Assembly: GCA_021828745.1 (NCBI GenBank)
Contig: JAJZDE010000016.1
Coordinates: 1 to 18,643, forward strand
DNA length: 18,643 bases
Direction of reading: 5' to 3'
Source: Pseudomonadota bacterium
GTDB taxonomy: Bacteria > Pseudomonadota > Gammaproteobacteria > Burkholderiales > Ferrovaceae
Of this stretch, positions 8,083 to 15,370 are shown piece by piece. A program made the translations under genes and the position numbers. The notes beneath the pieces are model-generated. The model did not search any database, was not told the origin of the DNA, and saw only the letters and a program-made list of their open reading frames with translations. Numbering within the stretch: the stretch's first letter is position 1; every line of letters begins with the position of its first letter.

Positions 8083-8101
8083 GGGCGATCTTTTAAGGAA
8101 T

Positions 8102-8206
8102 ATGCAACGACATGCTGAATGCAACATTTGCGGCCTTGTTGGGCCCGATGCATGGGTGCCCGACCTTTGTCATGGCTGTCGGGCGGTGTGGGCGGATGGG
8201 ACCTGA
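8102..8206 (+). CDS. Possible 34-residue microprotein with two CxxC zinc knuckles
   Basis: The reading frame from ATG 8102 to TGA 8204-8206 encodes 34 residues holding CNIC at positions 7-10 and CHGC at 23-26, separated by 12 residues. This spacing suits a small zinc ribbon and recalls the N-terminal zinc finger of ComF-type proteins. AAGGAA at 8095-8100 precedes it, though at unusually short distance. An in-frame ATG at 8081 would give 41 residues. It occupies the otherwise empty 307-base gap between the HMA gene and the c-di-GMP gene on their strand. It could be an independent microprotein, a decayed fragment of a larger zinc-finger protein, or chance. The paired CxxC in so short a frame is the only real evidence. 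No function is assigned. Confidence 0.4.
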   Translation: MQRHAECNICGLVGPDAWVPDLCHGCRAVWADGT

Positions 8207-8312
8207 CTTTGATGGATAGGCTAGACCTTCGGGATGCCGGTGATCAGTCCTGGACAAGGGTTCAGGTTGTTCTGGATCGGCATTCGTGGCATTGTGCGGC
8301 ACAGTGGTTGAC

Positions 8313-11300
8313 ATGAATGAAGAAGGCCCGCATCTCGCTCTGGTGCATTTCTCGACTCGTATTTTGCAGGCCCTGGCAGAGGGAGCGCAGGCGGTTTCCC
8401 TGGCCGAGGAGATTTGTGTTTTCGCCGAGTCGGTGATTTCCGGACGTATCGCATCCCTGATGATCGTGGATGAGAACGGGCGCCTCCAGACCCTGGCGGC
8501 GCCCCATGCGCCCCCTGAACTGGTCCGAACTCTTTCGGATCTCATCCCCGGACCCCATGCGGGATCCTGTGGAAATGCCGTTTACCGTCAGGAACCCGTG
8601 GTGGTCAGGGACATTCCGCATGATTCGCGCTGGGATGATCTGCGCGTTCAGGCGGAAACCTGGAAACTGAAATCCTGCTGGTCCTGGCCTGTGCGCAAAG
8701 ACAAACGACTGGTTGGGACCTTTGCCTTGACGGGATTGGTGGAAGGTGAACCCAGTGTGGATCAGATTGACCTACTGGAATTCTGCGCTGCACTGGCGGG
8801 CATGGTGCTGATTCATTCTTTGCCTCTGCTGCGGCAGGAAGATGAAAATCAACGCCGTCTCTATCGTGCCTTGTTCGGCTCCGTCGCAGCCCTGATTCAA
8901 AATCAGAGTGATCAGGAAATGCAGCAGAGTCTCTGCTCCAACCTTACGAACGACACCGTTTTCAGCACTGCCTGGATCGGGCGCCCAGGGCCGGACGGTT
9001 ATTTCGAGGTGATGGCCAAATCTGGAACTGGGGCACGCCAGATCATCGAGGCTCGACCCCGCTTGACCCAGGCCGAAGATTCCCCGCTCGTCGTGCGGGC
9101 CTGGCAGACGGGACAGACTGCCCTGTCCAACGATACCCTGAGCGATGCTTCCCTGCATCATTGGCATGCGCTCTTTGCCAAAAACCGATGGCTCAGTTTG
9201 TTGGCTACCCCAGTCCAGAGGGGCGAAGAACTTTGGGCCGTGCTGGTGTTGGCTTCGCCTCGTACCGACACATTCGATGAAGACACATTGGGACTCTGTC
9301 TGCGGGTGGCTTCCTTGCTCAGTCGTAGCCTTGAGGAACACGATCTCAAGTTGCGTATCCATGCGTTGCAAAGGGAAGATGCCCAGTTGGCGCGCACCGA
9401 TAGTTTGACGGGGCTACCCAATCGCCTGGCGTTGGAAGAATACCTGCCCAAGGCGATGGCCCGGGCCGAACGGCACGAACGGGTGGTGGCCCTGGGCATG
9501 ATCGATCTGGACGATTTCAAACCTGTCAACGATCGTTATGGCCATGAACAGGGCGATATCCTTTTGCAGGAATTGGCACAACGCCTGGGCCACAAGATCC
9601 GGGAATCGAATTATCTCGCCCGCCTTGGGGGAGATGAGTTTGTGGTGGTTTTCGAGGATCTGGATGAAAACCAGGTCCAGCATGAACTCGGCAGCGCATT
9701 GGATAGACTCCACCAGGCCGTGGAATTGCCTTTTTATCTGGATGGACCGGAAGATAGCGTGATGATCGACATGACCATGGGGGTGGTGCTTTACCCAGGG
9801 GATGCTGAGACGCCGGAAGAACTGATGCGCAAAGCCGATGCCGCCATGTACCAGGCCAAATTGCACAAACGTGAACGGGTGAAATGGTGGATTTTGGGCT
9901 CGGTCCCCATGGAAGAACCTGCACCCGAGGTTCCATTTGACCCCTTTGGCAGTGAAGCGCAGTTTCTGCTGAGTCTGGTGCAACCCTACCTGGAACAGGT
10001 CACGGATGAATTTACTCATTCGTTTTATGAGGACATGGAACGGGATGAAAACACCCTGGAAATTTTGCAAACCTTGGCGGATGACGAATATCTGGGACTG
10101 AAACGGAGTCAATCGGCATACTTGAGTTTCCTGATCGATCCCTCGACGACCCACGAACAGATTCGGGTTCAGGCAGCCCGGCTGGGACGCGTGCATGCCC
10201 TGATCGGTGTGACAGGGGCCTGGATGACCCGGGCCATGAGTCTGTATCGCGGATTGTTGCGCCACTATCTGGATACCTTGTCGCTGGTATCGCGCGAGCG
10301 TTATCGCGCCTTGCGCGTGATCGACGCGCGGTTGCAGATCGATGTCGAAGGGCAACTGGATGCGCTGCAACAAACCACGGACCTCTATAGCGCTTATCAT
10401 TCTCGTCCGCTTGATTCTTTTTCGGTTCAGTGGCTGGAGGTGGCTCAGTCCGAACTGGAATCGCTGTCTTCCCTGCCCGGCATTCTGGTGGGACAGATAT
10501 TGCGTCCCCAGGCTGACGGAATCTTTGCTACGGAGTTGAATGCGGGGGTCAAGTCCCAGGCATTGGAATCCATCCTGCGGGTTCCGGGTATGCGCCCCAT
10601 TTTGGACACGCGGTCCGAGGCAGGGCAGGGCTTGATCGCCCGTGCTTGGCATTCGGGGCAGATCCAGTGTACCGATGCGTATCAGATGGATACGCGAACC
10701 CATACCTGGCACGAGTCTTTTCGTCCCCTGGGCATCCGCAGTGCGGTGGCCATTCCGATCCGTGGGCCGCAGGAAATGGAATTCGTCATGATCGTGCTGG
10801 GGGCCTATCCGCATCAATTTTCTTCTGGTTGGATGCGTACGTTCATTGCCTCGCTACAGAATCGCTGGGAGCAGTTGGTGCGATTGAGTCATGCCAACCG
10901 GTTTCCGGTCATGGATTCACAACAAGCCGCGATTTACCGTGAACGCTTGCATTCCGGAGGATTATGTCTGTTCATGCAGCCCGTGGTGGAATTGAAAACC
11001 GGTGCTCTTTTCAAGGTGGAAGCCCTGGCGCGTTTGGTCATGCCGGATGGAAGTCTGATCATGCCCGGGAAATTTCTGACGGCGTTGCGCTCCTCAGATC
11101 TCGATGCATTGTTTCGGCAGGGGCTTGCCCAGGGGCTGGAGTGGGTACGGGAATGTCGTGGGCAGGGATTGGATTTGCCTTTATCCATCAACCTGTCTCC
11201 CAGTACCTTGTTGCATCCATTCTGTGTCCCGTGGGTCGAAGAGGCGTTGCGCAAGAATGAAATTTCGCCGGCCCAACTGACGCTGGAACTGCTGGAAACT

Positions 11301-11957
11301 CAGGATTTCGACCAAGGCATGGTGGATGAGGCCATCACTCAACTGGAACGCCTGGGCGTGAAGTTGGCCATCGACGATCTGGGGTCGGGATTCAGCAGTT
11401 TGAAACGCCTGGCCAGTTTGCCCTTTGATGTCATCAAGGTGGATCAGGCCATGGTGCGGGATATTTTCAGCGAGCCGCTCAAAACTCTGAGTTTGATCCG
11501 AACCATCATTCAGATTGGTTACGACCTCGAACGGGTGGTAATCGTCGAAGGGGTGGAAAATGAAAGCATTCTGGAAGCGGTGGCCCTGTTGGGGGCGCAT
11601 TATGCACAGGGCTATGCTCTGGCGTGTCCCATGCCGAAGGAACAACTGGTGTCCTGGGTCGGGCAGCCCAAAAATCCTGTACCTACGGGAAATCCTTTGC
11701 GGACGTATCTTGGAGCTTTGGCATACCATTGGCGTTACATGCAACGTGTCGGCAAGCGTAGAGAGATGGGGATTCATATGGCGCTGGAGGCCTGTCCCGT
11801 GACCCATTTTCTCCGGGAGAAAGGGTTGGAAGGAGCGGCTGTGGCTCAGTGGCATGCACAGGTTCATGAAACGAATCTCGCGGGAATACGACAGGAAGCC
11901 AGTGATCGCCTCAAGGATTGGTTGGTAGAGCAGGTTCGATCCGAGAAAAACGTTTGA
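8313..11957 (+). CDS. Multi-sensor c-di-GMP enzyme: GAF-GAF-GGDEF-globin-GAF-EAL with C-terminal CZB-like zinc module
   Basis: From the ATG at 8313 the protein is 1214 residues. GTG starts at 8286 and 8304 are possible, and no start has a good ribosome site. Order: GAF (about 13-165, with GSCGNAVYR), GAF (185-350), GGDEF (360-525) with intact RLGGDEF (GGDEF at 439-443), a sensor-globin segment (548-695) with Tyr572 in FYEDM and His628 in GRVHALIG, a third GAF (707-860), EAL (875-1115) and a C-terminal CZB-like segment. Diguanylate cyclase residues are present; the upstream inhibitory I-site reads RESN instead of RxxD. EAL residues look complete: EAL 903-905, SINLSP, LELLE, IDD with Asp1021 and Asp1022, the Lys in VIKVD, EGVEN and QGY. 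It could therefore both make and degrade c-di-GMP. No membrane segments or signal peptide are seen, so it is probably cytosolic. Net activity cannot be told from sequence. Confidence 0.9.
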   Translation: MNEEGPHLALVHFSTRILQALAEGAQAVSLAEEICVFAESVISGRIASLMIVDENGRLQTLAAPHAPPELVRTLSDLIPGPHAGSCGNAVYRQEPVVVRDIPHDSRWDDLRVQAETWKLKSCWSWPVRKDKRLVGTFALTGLVEGEPSVDQIDLLEFCAALAGMVLIHSLPLLRQEDENQRRLYRALFGSVAALIQNQSDQEMQQSLCSNLTNDTVFSTAWIGRPGPDGYFEVMAKSGTGARQIIEARPRLTQAEDSPLVVRAWQTGQTALSNDTLSDASLHHWHALFAKNRWLSLLATPVQRGEELWAVLVLASPRTDTFDEDTLGLCLRVASLLSRSLEEHDLKLRIHALQREDAQLARTDSLTGLPNRLALEEYLPKAMARAERHERVVALGMIDLDDFKPVNDRYGHEQGDILLQELAQRLGHKIRESNYLARLGGDEFVVVFEDLDENQVQHELGSALDRLHQAVELPFYLDGPEDSVMIDMTMGVVLYPGDAETPEELMRKADAAMYQAKLHKRERVKWWILGSVPMEEPAPEVPFDPFGSEAQFLLSLVQPYLEQVTDEFTHSFYEDMERDENTLEILQTLADDEYLGLKRSQSAYLSFLIDPSTTHEQIRVQAARLGRVHALIGVTGAWMTRAMSLYRGLLRHYLDTLSLVSRERYRALRVIDARLQIDVEGQLDALQQTTDLYSAYHSRPLDSFSVQWLEVAQSELESLSSLPGILVGQILRPQADGIFATELNAGVKSQALESILRVPGMRPILDTRSEAGQGLIARAWHSGQIQCTDAYQMDTRTHTWHESFRPLGIRSAVAIPIRGPQEMEFVMIVLGAYPHQFSSGWMRTFIASLQNRWEQLVRLSHANRFPVMDSQQAAIYRERLHSGGLCLFMQPVVELKTGALFKVEALARLVMPDGSLIMPGKFLTALRSSDLDALFRQGLAQGLEWVRECRGQGLDLPLSINLSPSTLLHPFCVPWVEEALRKNEISPAQLTLELLETQDFDQGMVDEAITQLERLGVKLAIDDLGSGFSSLKRLASLPFDVIKVDQAMVRDIFSEPLKTLSLIRTIIQIGYDLERVVIVEGVENESILEAVALLGAHYAQGYALACPMPKEQLVSWVGQPKNPVPTGNPLRTYLGALAYHWRYMQRVGKRREMGIHMALEACPVTHFLREKGLEGAAVAQWHAQVHETNLAGIRQEASDRLKDWLVEQVRSEKNV

Positions 11958-11968
11958 TATCAGGTCGC

Positions 11969-12025
11969 CCGTCCCTCTTCCGTGTGGGGGGATAAAGGGA
12001 CGGCGTAATCCTGTTGTTTTACAGG
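11969..12025. terminator. Possible bidirectional terminator between convergent genes
   Basis: The 61-base gap between the convergent c-di-GMP and exonuclease genes holds an 8-base perfect inverted repeat, CCGTCCCT (11969-11976) with AGGGACGG (11996-12003), around a 19-base loop. A small 5-base hairpin, CCTGT/ACAGG (12010-12014 and 12021-12025), with a T-rich loop follows it. No clean U-tract follows the larger stem, so this is only a plausible terminator. Confidence 0.35.
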
Positions 12026-12927
12026 GTGCAGGCGCGCGCATTGCCCGACCGGAGCGAGAAACGCATTCGTGCATCCCGTTCATCAATTTCTACCGTGGCC
12101 GTCTTCCCGCCATAGATGGCGGTTTTGAGCCATTCCATTTCTTTCTTCAAGGCCGTTTCGCTTTCCAGGGTGCGCATCCAGCATCTGCGTTCTCCATTCC
12201 AACGATATTGGCGCTCCTTGAGCAGGTCCTTGGTGGAAAAGGGAGAATTGAGCGCAGAGACGGTATAACTTTTTTTCGGCAAGCGGTCCAGTATGGGCTT
12301 TAACCCGGGTTGTGCGGAGAGTGGGAGGGGTAGGGAAAGGATTTCCAGAAGTGCCTGACAGTCTTCTCCAGCGCGGTGTGCATCGAAAAAGAAGCCTTGC
12401 CGGAAGGCAAGGTAATCCAGTTTTCTGGAATTGATGCCTTCGGCTTCCCAGTCGATATCCATCATCGAGCAGCCCCAGGGAAAATCTGAAAAAATGGGCA
12501 GACGCTTTTCCAGAAATGGCCGATCAAAAGCGGCATTGTGGGCGATGACCAACCGGGTGTCGGACAACAATGCCCTGAGCGCAGCGTCATCAAAGCGTTG
12601 ACCCGCAACCAGCGCATCCGTAATGCCGGTCAGACGGATGGTTTCAGGAGCGAGGGGGAAACCGGGGTCTTCCAGGCCACCATAAGTACCGCTTACCTGG
12701 ACAGGTTGGCCCGTTACGGGGTCATAGTCAAAGACGATCATGCCAATTTCTATGATCTTGTCATTTCTGGCGTCCAGCCCCGTGGTTTCCGTATCCACGA
12801 TTACTCCGCGGTGCAGGGAATGAGTGGGCGGGTCGGCGAGTTGCGTTCGTGCTTTCAAGCGCCGCAGGACCCGGTAGTCAGGATGGGCGGACAGTGTTTG
12901 GACCAGGGTTTCAGGGTTGGTGATCAT
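12019..12927 (-). CDS. DnaQ-like 3'-5' exonuclease (DEDDh family)
   Basis: This 302-residue protein has an RNase T/DnaQ exonuclease core at about residues 40-205. Exo I is VDTETTGL (Asp45, Glu47), Exo II is HNAAFDRPFL, and Exo III is HRAGEDCQALL, with His and Asp in DEDDh spacing. These acids bind two metal ions and remove nucleotides from 3' ends. The N-terminal 40 residues and a C-terminal tail of about 90 residues (YRWNGERRCWMR near its start) lie outside the core. The tail resembles one found on stand-alone proteobacterial exonucleases annotated as polymerase III epsilon-like. It lacks the polymerase-binding context of true DnaQ, so a repair or RNA-processing role is as likely. The ATG at 12927 has no clear ribosome site. 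It converges with the c-di-GMP gene. Confidence 0.85.
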   Translation of the reverse strand: MITNPETLVQTLSAHPDYRVLRRLKARTQLADPPTHSLHRGVIVDTETTGLDARNDKIIEIGMIVFDYDPVTGQPVQVSGTYGGLEDPGFPLAPETIRLTGITDALVAGQRFDDAALRALLSDTRLVIAHNAAFDRPFLEKRLPIFSDFPWGCSMMDIDWEAEGINSRKLDYLAFRQGFFFDAHRAGEDCQALLEILSLPLPLSAQPGLKPILDRLPKKSYTVSALNSPFSTKDLLKERQYRWNGERRCWMRTLESETALKKEMEWLKTAIYGGKTATVEIDERDARMRFSLRSGNARACTL

Positions 12928-13134
12928 GGCAGGATGGGCAGGGATAAAGTCCGCATGCTCTCATGGCAGGGGGAGATTTGTCCAAATTTCCTCCGCGAAG
13001 CATTTTCCCGTTCGTCGGATCATGAACTGAACGGGATGATCGTTTCATGATTGCAGCGATGATATCATGGGGACGTGCGCTATCTTTGGTCACCCGGACC
13101 CAATTCTTTCATCTGGACGAAACCCGCCCAAGTC
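12928..13134. other. Divergent intergenic region with two palindromic elements
   Basis: This 207-base spacer lies between the divergent exonuclease and DUF488 genes. It holds an inverted repeat TCCCGTTC/GAACGGGA (13006-13013 and 13029-13036) around 15 bases, and a perfect 10-base palindrome ATGATATCAT (13059-13068). Either could be an operator or a hairpin, and both could be chance. Short frames reading through it show no recognisable protein. No consensus promoter stands out. Confidence 0.3.
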
Positions 13135-13521
13135 ATGACCATCAGAATCAAAAGGGTTTATGAACAACCGGACGGGCATGACGGTCGGCGTGTCCTCGTG
13201 GACAGGCTTTGGCCGCGGGGTTTGACAAAGGAAAAAGCAAGCGTCGATCTGTGGCTGAAAGATATTGCCCCCAGCACGGAACTGCGGAAATGGTTTGGAC
13301 ATGACCCGGACCGATGGGAAGAGTTCAGGGAACGGTATCGCGCCGAACTCAAAGGAAACGGCGAGTACATTCAACTCCTGCGCCAGGAACTGGACAAGGG
13401 CGTCGTGACGCTCGTCTATGGGGCAAGGGATGCGGAGCACAATCATGCGGTTGTGCTCAGGGAATACTATGGATCACTCCGTACCAAAAAATCGACTGCG
13501 CCGGATTCCGGTAGATCCTGA
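13135..13521 (+). CDS. DUF488 family protein, YeaO-like
   Basis: This 128-residue protein matches the YeaO branch of DUF488: an opening IRIKRVYE, then [52 protein letters not shown]. The family is small, cytosolic and of unknown biochemical function. The charged and aromatic residues in DRLWPRG and the AR(D)xxHN motif are its hallmark. The ATG at 13135 is chosen because the conserved family sequence begins there. An upstream GTG at 13075 would add 20 residues that look like translated spacer. The last 55 bases overlap the 3' end of pgm on the other strand, so the C-terminal tail (after REYYGSL) is probably a read-through extension. It is the only plus-strand gene in the right half. Confidence 0.85.
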   Translation: MTIRIKRVYEQPDGHDGRRVLVDRLWPRGLTKEKASVDLWLKDIAPSTELRKWFGHDPDRWEEFRERYRAELKGNGEYIQLLRQELDKGVVTLVYGARDAEHNHAVVLREYYGSLRTKKSTAPDSGRS

Positions 13522-15179
13522 CCGCCACCTGCGTTCGTCAGGGCAGCATCGACAATGGTCTGGGCTTCCGTCAGGATATGGCGCAGATGGTCTGTTCCCA
13601 GAAAACTCTCCGCATAGATTTTGTAAATGTTTTCGGTCCCTGAGGGACGGGCCGCAAACCATCCGCTTTCGGCAATTACTTTCAAACCGCCAATGGGTGC
13701 GCCGTTGCCGGGGGCTTGAGTGAGAATGCGCAGGATTTTTTCGCCGGCCAGATCTGCAGACCGGATCTGTTGGGGTGAAAGTTGCGCCAACACCTTTTTT
13801 TGCTCCGGTGTGGCTGGCGCATCCACCCGATCGTACACGGGGTCGCCAAACTCCAGCGTCAGGTCACGATAAATTTCACTGGGGTCGCGCCCCATGCGTG
13901 CGGTGATTTCCGCCGACAATAGAGCCGGGACCAACCCATCCTTGTCGGTGGTCCAGATCGTGCCGTCCAGACGTGCAAAAGACGCGCCCGCACTCTCTTC
14001 TCCCACAAAACCAAGGGAACCCTCCAGCAGCCCCTCCACAAACCACTTGAAACCCACCGGTACCTCGTACAACTTGCGACCCAGTCTGGCTGTGACCCGA
14101 TCGATCAGTTGGCTGCTGACGAGCGTCTTGCCGATGCCCGCATCCTTGCGCCACTGAGGCCTGTGCTGAAAGAGGTAGGAAATGGCGACCGCAAGATAAT
14201 GGTTGGGTGCCATCAACCCACCACTTCTGGTGACGATCCCATGCCGGTCATGGTCGGTATCGCAAGCAAAAGCAATGTCAAAACGATCCTTGAGCCCAAT
14301 CAAACTCTGCATGGCATAGGACGAGGAGGGATCCATGCGAATCCGGCCATCCCAATCCACTGTCATGAAGCGGAAAGTGGGATCAACCCCACCGTTCACC
14401 ACCGTAAGATTCAAACCATAGCGCTCGGCAATGGCCGGCCAATAGTGAACGCCAGCTCCACCGAGCGGATCCACTCCTAGGGCAATGTCGGCTCCGCGAA
14501 TTGCTTCCATATCGATCACATGGCCAAGATCGTTTACATAGTTGCCGATGAAATCATGGCGCCGGGTCGTGGCAGCGCGCAGAGCCTGCGCGTGAGTCAT
14601 TCTTTGTACCCCCTGCAGATTGCTTTCCAGCAGCGCATTGGCACGGGCCTCGATCCAACCGGTGACATCCTTGTCTGCCGGGCCGCCGTTGGGCGGATTG
14701 TACTTGAACCCCCCATCCTCGGGCGGATTGTGCGAAGGCGTGATGACGATGCCGTCCGCCAATCCGGTCGTGCGTCCCCGGTTGTATCCCAGAATCGCAT
14801 GGGAGATGGCGGGCGTCGGGGTGAACTCACTTCCCGCAGAAATCATGGTTTGCACCCCATTGGCCGCCAACACCTCCAGCGCCGTCTCGAACGCGGGGCG
14901 GGACAATGCATGAGTGTCGATCCCCAGGTACAGCGGACCGTCGATTCCCTTGCGCTTGCGGTATTCACAGATCGCCTGGCTGATCGCCAGCACATGGGAT
15001 TCATTGAAACTGCGTTCGAAGGCACTGCCGCGATGCCCGGACGTTCCGAAGGCGACGCGCTGGGCCGGCACGGTGGGATCGGGACACAACGCCGTATAAG
15101 CGGCCAGCAACCCGGGGATATCCACCAGCAGCGAAAGGGGGGCCGGTTTCCCGGCCAATGGGCTGACGGTGGTGCTCAT
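13467..15179 (-). CDS. pgm: Phosphoglucomutase, alpha-D-glucose phosphate-specific
   Basis: Pgm interconverts glucose 1-phosphate and glucose 6-phosphate, linking glycolysis to UDP-glucose, glycogen and surface glycan synthesis. The product from the ATG at 15179 is 570 residues and follows E. coli Pgm closely. Blocks are [13 protein letters not shown] near the N terminus, the catalytic serine loop [12 protein letters not shown], the metal-binding [34 protein letters not shown], and the phosphate-binding RPSGTEN near the C terminus. A TTG at 15224 would add 15 residues with no homology. Neither start has a good ribosome site, so the start is less certain than the function. The 3' end overlaps the convergent DUF488 gene by 55 bases. 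UDP-glucose derived from this enzyme's product would feed the glucans handled by the opgD-like protein, though the two are not linked in an operon. Confidence 0.96.
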   Translation of the reverse strand: MSTTVSPLAGKPAPLSLLVDIPGLLAAYTALCPDPTVPAQRVAFGTSGHRGSAFERSFNESHVLAISQAICEYRKRKGIDGPLYLGIDTHALSRPAFETALEVLAANGVQTMISAGSEFTPTPAISHAILGYNRGRTTGLADGIVITPSHNPPEDGGFKYNPPNGGPADKDVTGWIEARANALLESNLQGVQRMTHAQALRAATTRRHDFIGNYVNDLGHVIDMEAIRGADIALGVDPLGGAGVHYWPAIAERYGLNLTVVNGGVDPTFRFMTVDWDGRIRMDPSSSYAMQSLIGLKDRFDIAFACDTDHDRHGIVTRSGGLMAPNHYLAVAISYLFQHRPQWRKDAGIGKTLVSSQLIDRVTARLGRKLYEVPVGFKWFVEGLLEGSLGFVGEESAGASFARLDGTIWTTDKDGLVPALLSAEITARMGRDPSEIYRDLTLEFGDPVYDRVDAPATPEQKKVLAQLSPQQIRSADLAGEKILRILTQAPGNGAPIGGLKVIAESGWFAARPSGTENIYKIYAESFLGTDHLRHILTEAQTIVDAALTNAGGGQDLPESGAVDFLVRSDP

Positions 15180-15370
15180 GATTGTGTAGACATCATTTTG
15201 GAATGACCTATAAAAACTCCTCAACCGAGGCGCTCGTGCCCGAGTCCAACACTACCATAGCCATCAGAAATTTTGTATGACATTTTGCCGGGATTGGAGA
15301 GTTGAACTGGAATTTTTGGACAGGTCATCCATGAAATCGACGCGTTCGGCAGGAATCGAGCCTATGAACC
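15180..15370. other. Intergenic region upstream of pgm with a small hairpin
   Basis: This 191-base spacer lies between the methyltransferase 3' end and the pgm start, both on the minus strand. It should hold the pgm promoter, but I see no convincing -35/-10 pair. A perfect 7-base inverted repeat, TCGAGCC (15356-15362) and GGCTCGA (15377-15383), straddles the methyltransferase stop. It lacks a U-tract and is only a weak terminator candidate. The rest is AT-richer than its surroundings, and no coding frame stands out. Confidence 0.35.

Noticed and set aside
8112..8219. Alternative 35-residue frame from the ATG at 8112
   Set aside because: It overlaps the CxxC microORF in another frame and has no domain-like pattern. 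The CxxC frame is the better candidate.
8206..8312. Possible c-di-GMP riboswitch in the leader of the GGDEF/EAL gene
   Set aside because: I could not find the conserved GEMM core or paired stems. The region shows no strong secondary structure by eye.
9414..10817. 467-residue open frame antisense to the c-di-GMP gene
   Set aside because: It lies wholly opposite a well-supported gene, shows no recognisable motif and has the His/Gln/Pro-rich composition of a codon-bias shadow.
12911..13093. 60-residue minus-strand frame upstream of the exonuclease
   Set aside because: No recognisable motif or ribosome site. It is mostly spacer sequence and overlaps the exonuclease start.
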